DNA of 64,000 bases from Crotalaria pallida (taxonomy: Eukaryota > Streptophyta > Magnoliopsida > Fabales > Fabaceae): the NCBI GenBank assembly GCA_037953625.1, contig CM075655.1:79077501-79141500 (forward strand), in the 5' to 3' direction. The position numbers were made by a program, and so were the translations under genes. This document shows positions 11,405 through 22,529 of the stretch, piece by piece. The first letter of the stretch is position 1; each line of letters opens with the position of its first letter. The notes beneath the pieces are model-generated. The model did not search any database. It was not told the DNA's origin and saw only the letters and a program-made list of their open reading frames with translations.

Positions 11405-13119
11405 TGTAAGATCCATGAAGAATGTTTTGATAAATGCCTAAAGGTTTTGAACAAGCTTCAAATGTGTTGATCAAGATCAAGCTCAACAAGCAACAACAAA
11501 CATCAAGTTAAGAAGAGAGAGCCAACTCATGAAGATTTAGTTTGGTAGTTTATGTTTTATTGTTTTATCTTTAGCCTCACAAGTCTTTTAGTTTATGAGT
11601 TTGGGTAGAGTTTCTTAGAGGGTAGTGAATCTTTTTTGATTGCATGATTATATCATATTTTGAGTATTCACTTTGCCTAAAATCAATAGGTGGCTTAAAG
11701 GTTTGAAAGAAAAGGTTTAGTTTTTGAGAAAACAAGTTTTAAGTGATTTTTAATGTTAATAATCGATTAACAGATTTTGATAATTGATTAACGGTGTATT
11801 TTGAACTGATAATCGATTAACAAACTTTTGATAATCGATTATCTACACCTTTACTCGAGTATTTTTGGTCTCACTCGAGTGAAAATTATCTTGCTTTCGT
11901 ATTACTCGATTAATACTTATTTTACTCGAGTAAGCAGGGTCTGTAACTGTTTTAAATACGTTTTTCACTTCTCAAAAGCTATTCTAAGTTGCTCCAACTT
12001 TTGGGTATTCTATATAAACCTTTTCCTAATCATTTCTATCAACTAGAATCATTTTGATACACAATTTTACAAAGAATCAAAGCCACACTATTCTCTCTCA
12101 CTCTCTCAAGATCAAAGCTCTCATTTTCATATTCTTTGATCAAGAACCTTGAATCTCTCATGTTGATCTTTTCATAGCTTTTGAAAGAGATTCATAGGAT
12201 TGTTATTGTTTTTCATTTGAGTTGTAATCTTTGCAAAAGGCAAGCTATCTACAACAAAGGAAGACTTGATTTTGTAAATCAAGCAAAGTTATATTGGAAG
12301 CCTTGGTGAGGCATTTCATCAAACACTTGGAAGCCTTGTTGAAGAACAAGCATTTGGAAGTCTTGTAGTAAAGCAAGCATTGGAAGTCTTGTTGAGGGGA
12401 TTTGGCAAGCAAGAGAAGAGGTTAGATTAGATATCAATAGGGTTACAAGGCAAGGGTGTGGTATCTCTTGTAGGCTAGCAAGAAGGAAGTCTTGTGAGGC
12501 ATTTACTTGTAATTTGAGAAACTCTAATTCCTCATAGTGAAGAATCTCTCTTGGTTGAAGAGGGGACTGGAGTAGCTTTCAAGTGGATGAAAGTGAACCA
12601 GGATAAATCACTGTGTCGTATCTCTAAACTCTTACTCTTTACAATTCAAGTCTTTAATTGTGTTCTTGGTTGAAAACCTAGAAAAAGTGATTTTTCTATA
12701 TTTGATTGAATTGAATCTTTATTGTTCAAATTAATTTGGGGAAAATCATTTTCATAACTAGGTTAATCAATAAGAATATTGGTGTTGATTGTTTCCGCTT
12801 AATCTCTGATCATATATGATTGATTGATTGATTTTCGTATTTGATTGAAAAATGTTTTTTTTCAATTTTGAAAGGGATTAATCGATTAACTAGTTTCATT
12901 ACTCGATTAGATTGAATCAAGCATACGGAACTAATCGACTAATAGCCTTTGCTAATCGATTAATACCAAGAGAATTTGTGAAAATTATTTGTTTTAATCG
13001 TTTCAATTTGTTTCTTGCGAAAATCTTTCAAGGTTTCTTTAACACCTATTCAACCCCCCCTTCTAGGTGTTCTCCTAGTATATCCTAGTTATTTCAACCA
13101 CCGATTGTAGGTTTTCACA
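11405..13119 (+). mobile_element. Solo LTR C, copia-like, with 5-bp target duplication
   Basis: TGTAAGATCC to TTTTCACA, 1715 bases, flanked by CAATC at 11400-11404 and 13120-13124. Removing it restores continuity with the other copy of X. TATA-like TATATAAACC lies near 12011. The end segment (CACCTATTC, a run of seven C, CTTCTAGGTG near 13050) resembles Ty1/copia LTR ends of the SIRE type. It carries AATCGATTA-type and ACTCGAGT palindromes (11760-11935 and 12880-12965). No internal coding part remains. The copia assignment is from recall of LTR style. Confidence 0.82.
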
Positions 13120-15645
13120 CAATCCCTTGTCTTTAAGGTTCCTCGTACTAAATAAAATACATTTATGTTATTAACTCGTATTAGGAAAATCTTTTTCGTA
13201 ACTTAAACACCTTTCATTCCTCGTCAAAAACTTAAAACATAACCGTTTTCTTTCAAGCAACTCGGATGTTTATAACACCTTAAGTACTTTCAAAAGTCAT
13301 TTGAAAACATTATGAATAGTTATTTAAACTCTTTAGTTTGGGTGCTGGTCCGTTTTGGACAGAACCTAAATCAACTTCGAAAACATCGTAAAACACTTTT
13401 GCTTTAAACCACTCTATTATCCAAAATTAACATTTTTAAAACTCAAATCTTTTATCATGAAACAACTTTGGACAGCCATACACTCAATTTAGAATCTTTA
13501 AATAAATCAAATGGAATTGTCTTAAAATCAATTAGTTTCAAAGCCAACTACACATTCACCTATTTTTCAAACATCAATTATCACAGACATCAAGCAACAC
13601 TTCACCAAGTATGCAACCGATTAAATCAACGTGAAGGCAATTATACAACTCACACATAATTCATAACACAAAACACTTAGGCATACATGTATTAAACCAG
13701 TATGCAAACCATTTACTTTAAACAATTTGATTCCTTTCAAAAATCATTGTGTGAAATTATTTTCATGCAACTAAATTTCCTAGACTTATTTAAACTATGT
13801 GGCCGAATGTCATTAAAGAAAGCAAGCCAAACATCACAAATTCAAATCACATAAGTTAACTTGATTTATTTTAAACTCTTAGATTCTATTTTCTTTTTAT
13901 GCAACAAAATTATTTACTCTTTCTTTTAATCTTACCCGAACACACACACATATTCACGCATATGTTTATTCTAAACACAATGTTTTTCCCACAATCATTC
14001 AATCTATTTATTTATTTCCCTTAGCTCTAATTAAAACCGAATGAAATCAAATATCCACAACACAATTTAAATAAATTTTTCTTAAAACAAAGTCACAAAA
14101 CATAATCATTTCAATGAGACAATCACATGCAAAAAGAATCTAGCCTATTTAACCTCATATTGGCCGAATCATGATCATAGGAAAAACAAAGTCTTTGGTG
14201 CAAATTTTCTACATGCAAACCTTAAAATCAACAAATCAAGTCATGCACTTCAAACACATGGTTTTAAAAATACCTCTCCCTTTTTTCAATCACAAAATCG
14301 TGACCTCTTTGTCACTTCAAACACATTTTCATTTTTCTTTTTCTTTGCATGTGCTTCTAAAAATCATTTAAGGTAGAAGAGAATCACATGCAAGTTCCTT
14401 TTTATGAAAAAAAATCATGATCCTTTGATTTTCAAGGCTTGACCGAAAATCAATTAACAAAACCAAGAGGAAAACTTAACCTTTAGCTTTGAAACACACA
14501 CATAAATTTAGATCAAAGCAAAACCATTTTGAAAAAGTTGTGTTCCTTTGTTTCTCATCAAACCGTGACATGCAGACCAAGAAGCAAAACTTTTTGAGTA
14601 AAAGAATCACATGCAAGACTTCAAGATCCAAGTTATTGAAAATCAAGGCAAGAATCAAATCTTTTTCAAGATTAAAGTAATAGAGCAAAGCCTTTTTGAC
14701 AAGAAAACCAAAGATCAAAGCTTAGAAAAATCAAAGTTTAAATCAAAGCATTCAAACCACTTAGATCATCTTTAACAAGCCTCAAACTAACATACATGAA
14801 CCCAAAACAAAATAAAATCATCACAACCTAATTTTCTAGACATGGCCGAATTATATAGTCTAGGATCTAGTGTTTATTAGTTCATTTAGTCTTAAAAATT
14901 CAAGATCCAAGTATAATCAACACATGCATGCACTCAAAGCACCAAGATCAACATCAATTCAAAGATCTCAACATTATGATTAAGCAAATTTAGATCATTC
15001 ATTTTATTCGTCAAATAAACCTCAAATATATCTTTAAATCACGGTTTAAGAAAGGGAATGGATCATGCAAAGAGATCCACTTCATTTTTCAAAAAAACCT
15101 TTATATTTAGAAGATTTAGTTGGAAAAGCTTTAGGATCTCTTATGAAAAACTTTAAACGAGTTAGGAATCCGTTAATTAGACGTTTACAAGTTCTTTTAA
15201 GTTTGAAAATTCGTGATCAAGCACAAACACACTTGTGCCCAACATTTAAGCTTGAAAAATTATCATGCAAAGAAGTTTGCTTTAAACTTTACAAAAATCT
15301 CAACAATCCTTTAGATCTTTAAGATTTATGTTGAAAAACTTTAAGATCTTTCTCGAAGACCTTAATTAAGTTATGAAGTCCATTAGTTAGACGTTTATAA
15401 GTTCCTTTGAATCTTAAAAGTTCATGGCCAAACATAAAAATAGACATACAAGAGAAGAAAAGAAGGAAGATTACAAAACCAAAATAAAGAAATCTACACT
15501 ATTACAATTCCTTTATGCTTATTCGAATCACCCACCAAGAAAGGGTTGATCTCCTAGCTTTTTGGATCTTGGATCTTCAAGAAGGCTCTAAGGTTTTTGG
15601 TTTGATCTCCTTTTTCCTCTTTCTTCCCCACGGCCACACCCTCCT

Positions 15646-15662
15646 TTCTCTCTCTCTCTCCT
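15646..15662. repeat. CT microsatellite in LTR X
   Basis: A short run of CT dinucleotides. The plus-strand copy of X has the matching, longer GA run at 26216-26242, close to its inferred transcription start. Confidence 0.8.
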
Positions 15663-16514
15663 TTTTCTTTCTATGTGTTGAGAGCTTAATGTTGCTCTTC
15701 AACAATTGTGTTTGGACGGTGAAGGAATGAAATAAAGGAATGGAAAATAGTGGGTGAAATGAGCTAAGGGTGGTGGTTTATATTAGCAATTGGTACACTT
15801 CCTCTTTTACCCTTATCCAATTCGGCCAAGGTGCTTTCAAGGAAGGGCAATTTTGGCAACTTGATTTGTTGCATGGGTGGAGTTTATCATTTCTTAAGGG
15901 GACATGTAAGGGACATTAGGTGCTTGGAGTCAATCTAGGCTTAATGGTTAGTTGGCACTCCATTAGGGTTTTCACTATTTGGTTAGGACTTGGTTTGGAA
16001 CTTGGTTAGGATGTGGTTACTTGGTCTCCACTTAATGAAAATTTTAGGCTTCCTACACTCACACACATACAAGGCACACACATATATATTCACATATTCA
16101 CATACACATATTTATGCACACACTCTCACACGTTACCCATATATACACACGCATATATAATCATGTTCTTTCATTAATTAAATTTCACATAGTCCTATTC
16201 ATACAAAACCGTACATACACATATATGCACATACATAGAGAATGGATTTTCTTATTTATAACATCATATATATATATATATAACCAAAATTCCCTTAAAG
16301 TACCACAAATATCAATTACATAATTATTTTTCAAACTCAACTTTAAAACTCATCACATTATTTCATGGAAATCATTTCTTTAAATTCACTCTCCATTTTG
16401 AAAATGTGAATTAAGAAATTTTATATAAGAAAATATTCTTTCAAAAAAACATTTTTCTCAAAATAAATCTCTTTAGTATTTTAATTCAGTACGAGGAATT
16501 TGCGGGGTGTTACA

Positions 16515-16844
16515 TAAATTACGTCAGTTATAACTGCCATTATTGAAAAACATTTAACTTAGTAAAATATGGCAGTTAAAATTGCCATTATTTACATGGA
16601 GAAAAGCGTTTAACTAAGAAAAATATGGCAGTTGCAATCGCCATTTTATTAGTAAAATAAACTGTCGTTTTAAACTGTGTGATTGCGTCGGTTTACAAAA
16701 TGTCGGTTCCACACTGCCATTTTATACCGAATGGCGGAAAGAAATATGGCGGGCGTTGACCCGCCATTGGTGCAAAAAATGGCAGCTAAAGCCGCCATAT
16801 TAATCCCATTTTAACTGCCATTGTTTACCCGCTTTTTGGTAGTG
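16515..16844. mobile_element. Terminal part of a CACTA DNA transposon
   Basis: The segment ends TTTTTGGTAGTG, the reverse complement of a CACTACCAAAAA terminus. It is packed with subterminal ATGGCAG/CTGCCAT and ATGGCGG/CCGCCAT motifs, many paired as inverted repeats (for example 16569-16590 and 16779-16798). The remainder is cut off at 16514 by LTR X, and no second terminus is visible in the window. No transposase sequence is present. Confidence 0.75.
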
Positions 16845-17630
16845 CATAAACTCCTTATAGGCACAGAGAGATCACGTTCCACTTAAGAAGGAGAACGTTG
16901 CAATCACTCTCCCTTGAGAGCCGTCACCGAAGCAGTGAGAAATTTCCTTGTTGCCCAAGAAGAAGGTGGCAGTTGTTACCAACCCCACCACAAAGGCTCA
17001 TTAGCCCTCAAAGTCGAGTAAGGGATATTACCCTCAATTACTCTTAAAAGCAGCCCTCATCAGTCTTGTTCTCCCCCTTATGCACTGCCTATGCATGCCC
17101 ATCATAACTACGTTGTCTTAATCCCTAGAACACAGTTCGAATGGGTACGTCGGACCACAAGAAGCAGGACTTAGCACCGACTCTTGTTAGACTAAAGATG
17201 CTCCTCAAGAACCCTGTCCTAGATAAGGGGCTTAGTCCCCAATTTAAGGGCTTTGTCCAAATTGGATAGAACAAATCTTAACGATGGAAGATTAAGATTG
17301 AGATGAACGATAGAGTTTTATTATGATAAAAATGAACCGGTGAGGATGAATGATGGGACATTTTAGGGAGGGAAAAGTATAATCTCAAGCTTCTCCTATT
17401 TGATATTATGTTGATAAATATGATTTGCAACTATACTTCTGTTTTTGTGTTTATTCTAAAGATTCGATTCAACATACAGTACTTTAGTTGTTGTGATATT
17501 GTGACAAGAAATGCGCGTGTGCAACTAGTAATCCATCAATGTGGATAAAAACATGGATTGAAAAAAATGTTAAGCCCATGTGCTAAAGTAAACATATTAA
17601 ATTGGAAATAATAACCAAATCTAACATCAA
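16845..17630. other. Unannotated host-like sequence upstream of the tRNA gene
   Basis: About 790 bases without a supported gene, RNA or repeat. A few short frames exist, including about 41 codons on the minus strand around 16880-17010, but none is recognisable. CAA just before 17631 fits the initiation context of plant tRNA genes. Confidence 0.4.
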
Positions 17631-17704
17631 GGTTTCGTGGTGTAGTTGGTTATCACGTCAGTCTAACACACTGAAGGTCTCCGGTTCGAGTCCGGGCGAA
17701 GCCA
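17631..17704 (+). tRNA. trnV-AAC: tRNA-Val (anticodon AAC)
   Basis: A 74-base gene. The acceptor stem GGTTTCG/CGAAGCC has one G-U pair, followed by discriminator A. The anticodon stem TCAGT/ACTGA holds loop CTAACAC, giving anticodon AAC. The T arm is TCCGG-TTCGAGT-CCGGG. Box A (TGGTGTAGTTGG) and box B (GGTTCGAGTCC) are intact, CCA is not encoded, and there is no intron. It is the cytosolic type rather than plastid. CAA at 17628-17630 upstream and T runs downstream suggest a functional Pol III unit. It is the only host gene I can support here. Confidence 0.96.
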
Positions 17705-17710
17705 TTGTGA

Positions 17711-17726
17711 TTTTAATTTCATTTTT
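17711..17726 (+). terminator. Pol III terminator after tRNA-Val
   Basis: TTTT at 17711-17714 and TTTTT at 17722-17726, starting 7 bases past the tRNA end. Confidence 0.75.
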
Positions 17727-18167
17727 AAGTACTCTCGATACTGATATTGACGTGGTTGGAACTTCATATTACTTCATTTAGCTAGAAAGGGATGTAGTTT
17801 GTTGTTTTTTTCTTTGGCTTTAGCCCCTCCAATTCAAATATAAAAAGAATTTGGTTGTATCACTTCAATAAATTAAATGGAGTAGTGTGATATAACAGAC
17901 TCGAAGTTTATTGTCTTTAATGGTCTCTTTTATTTGGTGGGTTGGTATTAGCATCACCCGCGAATCTCTCTGTTATGTACTCTATTCACATTGCAGGTCC
18001 ATTGTAATTGATGGTAACTATTGGTTTGTACCCCTTTGCATATTGTTTTGATGTTTTTTTCTATTAAAACAATTATATGTGGCGAAGCCTTGTCCTAGGT
18101 CAATATTTTTCAACCTCAAAGATTACAATCATCACTCAATAGTTTCTACTAAATACTCAATATCATT
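17727..18167. other. Unannotated sequence between tRNA-Val and solo LTR S
   Basis: AT-rich, with no supported gene, RNA or repeat. It ends at the GATAA target duplication of solo LTR S. Confidence 0.4.
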
Positions 18168-19142
18168 GATAATGTAACATCTCGAATTTTAATTACAAGA
18201 ATAATTAGAATAATAACAAGATTAGAAAAAATGATAATTATGCTAAAGAGGATTTAAGGTGATGGATTAGGGTCCCTTTGAGTGCCATGAAGGAGTTAGG
18301 AAGCATTGGCATCCGATGGGAGATTGAAAGAGGAGCAAAAGAGTGTAGGGAATGATGTTTTCGATGTTATAAACACCCTATATTAGGATATTAGAAATAA
18401 AAGAATTACAACTTTAAACAAAAATTCCATCGTTGGATGTGAAGATAAGGGTTTTAGGGAGCTTGCCTTCAAATTTGAGCAAGATCCAACGGTTAACAAA
18501 GGAGATATCACATTTTGAATGCAAACTGTCCCAATTAAAAAGGGGTTTGCGTCCAGGCGCCTAAGCCCCGCGCCCAGGCACGCAGAATAGCCTGAAACGC
18601 CCAAACTCGGGGAGCTTGGCGCCCAGGCGCCCTAGGACTTTGCCTAGGCGCCCGGTCTGCGTGGTGACCAAGAAAAACACTATTTTGGAGGGGCAAAATG
18701 GGTTTTTCACCCCTCCCCACCCTATTTCAACCACAAACTACCATTCTTCTTCTTCAAGCTTCTCATTCTCAAGGGTTTCATCCCCCTCCTCCCTCAAGAG
18801 CTCTCTCCCTCTCTTGTTCCAAATCACTCCTAAGTTCCTCTCAACATCAAACCCCATCTCACCCTCTTGCAAGGATCCCTCCCAAATTCATCTTCCCATC
18901 ATCAAATCCACCATTTCTCTCACGTTCTTGAACCCCATAACTCTTTCTTTTTCTTGCAACAAAGTAATCAAGGAATCCAAGCCAAACCCTTACCCCACTC
19001 CATTTATCCATTTGATCGGGCTTCCACACCATGGTTAGTTGTTCACTCAAAGATCTGAAGCAAGTTTGAGAAGACTTGGAGCCCTAGGGAACACCAAGGT
19101 TAAAGGAGACCAAAGGCTTTACTCTTTTTCTCTCTCCTCAAG

Positions 19143-20739
19143 GTAAGGAGGTGGTATTACTTTTACTTAGGGGGTGGATTCTAAATAGAGTATAGGGATA
19201 ACTAAGAATCAAAGGGTAGGGATAATAATAAACCTTAGGTTATTGTATTTGGTTTGAAACTAAATATGTAGTATTTGGGTGAAAGAACCCACTATGATGA
19301 ATGAATATATTTATTTTACTATGTGCTTGTGTATGTTTTGTTGATTTTTATGAAATAATGTGTATATACGAAAACGTGAGAGAATCATTAGATATGATAG
19401 GTTTGTAATAAAACTAAGTGAACCTTCAGAGGAAAAACTTAGTAATGTAAGAATAATTTAGTAGGGATAGATGGGTAGTTAAGGACTTGATTAAGTAGAG
19501 TAGGATTGAACCTTAGGGTAATTGGAAACGGACACTAGGTGGATAGTATAGAAGTAGGAAGTTGATAAATATCCTTGTTCTTTGTGGTTGATGGATGAAT
19601 AGTTATGGACAAAGGAATAGATTATGATTATTATCATTTACTATAATAGTAGGAAATGTCACTATTTAGGAATGTTAAGGTTGGTAGTCATGGGAGTAGT
19701 TTAGACTTGAGAAAGATAGAATTAAATGAGGTTAGTAGAAGGGACTTAAGTTTATCAGGAATAAATTTAGGATAGCGAAAGTGACTTAAGTTTTATTGGA
19801 ATTATTTGAGGATTAGTTAAAGTAACTTAAGTTTATGGGAAATCAATCGAGGTTAGTTAATGTGACTTAAGCAAAGGGAAAGTTAATAGAGATGAGAGTA
19901 ATTGAGGATTAGTTGAACTGCCATAGGTATGAATGAATTAACTGAGGTAGAATTAACAGAATCAAGATTTGATTGAGGTTAGTAGAAATAAATTAAGTAT
20001 AAACAGATTGATTGGGAGAAGTGAGAATAAAGAAATGAGGATAGATAGATTAGAAAACGGTATATGGATAAACTAGATAATAGAATATGTAAAATAAAGA
20101 GGGACATGGATGGTTTAAGTAGGACGTATAGAATCGGTTGTACCAGGTATCCCTGAAAAGGGAAGACGTACACCGCAAATTAAATAGGAATCGTTGTACC
20201 TGGTATCCTTGAAAAGGGAAGACGTACACCGCAAATAGAATTCGTTGTATCAGGTATCCCTGAGAAGGGAAGACACACACCGCAAATAGGATCAGTTGTA
20301 TCAGGTATCCCTGAGAAGGGATGACGTGCACCGCAAATAGGATCGGTTGTATCAGGTATCCTTGAGAAGGGAAGACGTACACTGCAAATAGGATCAATGT
20401 ACAAGGTATCCCTTAACAGGGAAGACGTACATAACAAATAGGATCACTGTACACGGTATCCCTTAACAGGGAAGACGTACATAGCAAATAGAATCACTGT
20501 ACAAGGTATCCCTTAAAAAGGGAAGATGTACAATGTAAATAGAAATAGAAAAGATAAGGGTTAGGGGCATCAAATAAGAATGAATAATGGAATAGAGAAA
20601 ATAGAAGACATAGAATGTATGCTAATTAGTTGTGCATGATGTTTTGCTTAATGTGTGTGTACTTAGTTTATTTTTATGCCTCTTTAGAAACTACTTCTTA
20701 AGTTCTGTGTAATGCTACCCTTCTTGCTGTTTTTATAAG
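19143..20739 (+). other. Putative intron within solo LTR S
   Basis: Donor CAAG|GTAAGGAG, acceptor ATAAG|GTACAG, and a branch-like GCTACCC about 25 bases before the acceptor; 1597 bases. The layout matches E1, E3 and LTR B. Confidence 0.5.
20130..20545 (+). repeat. Eight-copy 51-base tandem repeat with hairpin units
   Basis: Units share GGTATCCCT, AGGGAAGACG and CGCAAATAGGATC. TCCCT pairs with AGGGA across a 4-5 base loop, and in the last copies TGTAC pairs with GTACA, so each unit can fold into a hairpin. Minus-strand reading frames through it are by-products. Confidence 0.92.
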
Positions 20740-21088
20740 GTACAGAGGCGGAGCTTACATTATCGCAGGCCGAGCAGGAATACACTCCACCCCGTGGAGT
20801 GTAAATTAGTCATGAGAGGAATATAATTAATTTGGTTTAATTAGCTTAGTTTAATTTTTGAAACCCGAAACTTGTATTATTTTTGTAACAAGGCATTAGT
20901 GCTAAGCTGACTGTAATTAATAAATATGTACATGTTTTTAAGTATTCTGGACTGGACAGGTATTAAAGAAGAAATTTTTGGAAAGTCTGAAAAACAAAGG
21001 AAACTCTGTCAAATTTTAAATAAATTTTCAAGTAACGTAATAATCTTATTTTAATTTAGGGAAATATTTGTGAGGGTGTCACAGATAA

Positions 21089-21144
21089 AACACAACCATT
21101 ACTATCTGTCATGCTTAAGCTTTGCTAAAGTTTGGTGTGACACC
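21089..21144. other. 56-base spacer between LTR S and LTR B
   Basis: A short stretch of pre-insertion sequence, with nothing recognised in it. Confidence 0.5.
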
Positions 21145-21348
21145 TGTAACACCCCGATTCTTATTTATTATTTTTCAAATAATTCTTTTATAATTAAAAT
21201 ATGAGACTCAAAAATTTCCTTTTTACAACTCAATTTTAAAAAAAAATGCGGGGGAATCCATTTACAATATACACAACATGAAATAGAGTTTCCTTATTTC
21301 AACTCTTCTGCTGCCACACTCTGATCCTCAAGCTCCTCCAGCATTCAC

Positions 21349-22529
21349 CTAAAATGTTAACCACTAAGGGTGAGACCTTTTCACAACACATTGAATTATA
21401 AGATAGTAAAAAGGCACATAATATTAACTCAAGCATCATAATCAAACTAAGCTATGAATAACAAAATGCTTCCCATTTACACATTATTCAGTAGTAACTC
21501 ATTTTCCCATATTTTCTGTACATCACCTCAAACCAGAGGCCAATGTAACAATTTTACTCATCATAAATGGCACCTCAAAACAGAGGCCTAAAAATATTCC
21601 TTATTCAAAATTATGTGCCCCTCAGGTCAGAGGTCAACACCCTTTTTACTTTATTTCATTTTGTGTCCCTCAGGTCAGAGGTCAACACTCATTCACTTTA
21701 TTTCATTTTGTGTCCCTCAGGTCAGAGGTCAACACTCATTCACTTTATTTCATTTTGTGTCCCTCAGGTCAGAGGTCAACACTCTCACCACTTTCCATTA
21801 ATCGTCACCTCAAATCAGAGGCCAACGCAATTATCACATTTTCAGTACACAATACCTCAAATCAGAGGCCAAATCATACTTTCATCTATTTACTCAAACA
21901 ACTTAGCACATATAATCACAATTACACTTACACTCCTTTCCCATTCATTCTTTATCCATACTCATTCCCTATATCAATTATCAAATCTTTCCATTAATCG
22001 TCACCTCAAATCAAAGGCCAATGCATAAATTTCACATTAACACATAATTAACATTGAGATACAAATATATACCATCCATACATACTTGTCACATATTTAG
22101 CGACACATTTTACTTTTAGTTTACACATAATCATTTTATTCACATTTATACCTTCACCAGTTCATTCCATAACCATATCATTAAAATTCATATAACATCA
22201 TTTACTCATGTAGTGGACATAGCAAACTTTTATCAAACAACAATTATCATCAATCGATTCGACATACTCAGGTATGCCTCAGAGTACTTTAATATAAGTC
22301 AACTCCCTAGGGTTCTTCACTTCCTACATTACCAACATTCATAAGGGATTTTACCAAATTTAAATCAATTAAATATTTAAATTAAAACAAAAATACCTTC
22401 AACATCCTTAAACCAATTCTATTCCGGTGCTATTTTTCTACCCACAACCCAATTCAACTACTTAACCCAAGTCCTATTATATACCCCAACTATCCCTAAC
22501 TCAAGGTGTGGAAAAGAGACTCCCCTTAC
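21349..22529 (-). other. Putative intron within LTR B
   Basis: Donor AAG|GTAAGGGGAG and acceptor TTTTAG|GTGAATG on the minus strand, with CTCAC about 25 bases upstream of the acceptor; 1181 bases. The donor is almost identical to that of E1. Confidence 0.5.
21530..22030. repeat. Tandem repeats in LTR B, unit about 48 bases
   Basis: Four close copies of a unit with CCCTCAGGTCAGAGGTCAAC lie between 21618 and 21785. Diverged copies (CCTCAAATCAGAGGCCAA) extend to 22020. CCTC and GAGG pair across six bases in each unit. The block is inside the putative intron. Confidence 0.9.

Larger units (their letters stand above)
8958..16514 (-). mobile_element. Giant LTR X, minus-strand copy (about 5.8 kb without its insert)
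   Basis: Its right end, read on the minus strand, starts TGTAACACCCCGCAAATTCC. The putative left end is GGGTGTTGAGAACA at 8958. Most of it is matched, inverted and clearly diverged, by 25445-30146: for example the pieces around 10800, 11330, 15650 and 16500. TG...CA ends, a TATA-like ATATAAA near 15780 (minus) and a CT-rich tract fit an LTR. No coding sequence is convincing. A 1.7 kb solo LTR interrupts it at 11405-13119. It could instead be a large noncoding element whose own terminal repeats I cannot see. Confidence 0.6.
18173..21083 (+). mobile_element. Solo LTR S, Tekay-type, with 5-bp target duplication
   Basis: TGTAACATCTCG to AGGGTGTCACA, 2911 bases, flanked by GATAA at 18168-18172 and 21084-21088. 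No primer site or internal region follows, so it is a solo LTR. From 5' to 3' it has a GC-rich cluster of CGCCCAGGCGC-like motifs (18548-18660), a pyrimidine-rich leader, a strong donor CTCAAG|GTAAGGAG at 19143, an eight-copy 51-base repeat, an acceptor TTTTATAAG|GTACAGAGG at 20739, a 20-codon frame, and the U5 end. The Pro/Ser-rich frames around 18616-19038 look like leader composition rather than protein. Confidence 0.92.

Noticed and set aside
16880..17010. Minus-strand frame of about 41 codons that could be an exon fragment
   Set aside because: Too short, no recognised domain, and no supporting splice sites I could trust.
17631..18172. Targeting of LTR S to the tRNA gene, as in yeast Ty3
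   Set aside because: The insertion is 469 bases downstream, and plant Tekay elements are not known to target Pol III genes.
18616..19038. 140-codon Pro/Ser-rich frame in solo LTR S
   Set aside because: It lies in the pyrimidine-rich leader before the donor site and has no homologue in LTR B at the same position.
20050..20437. Minus-strand frames with repeated hydrophobic peptides
   Set aside because: They are translations of the 51-base tandem repeat in solo LTR S.
20130..20545. Regular repeats resembling a CRISPR array
   Set aside because: The units are contiguous 51-base tandem copies without unique spacers, in a plant LTR.
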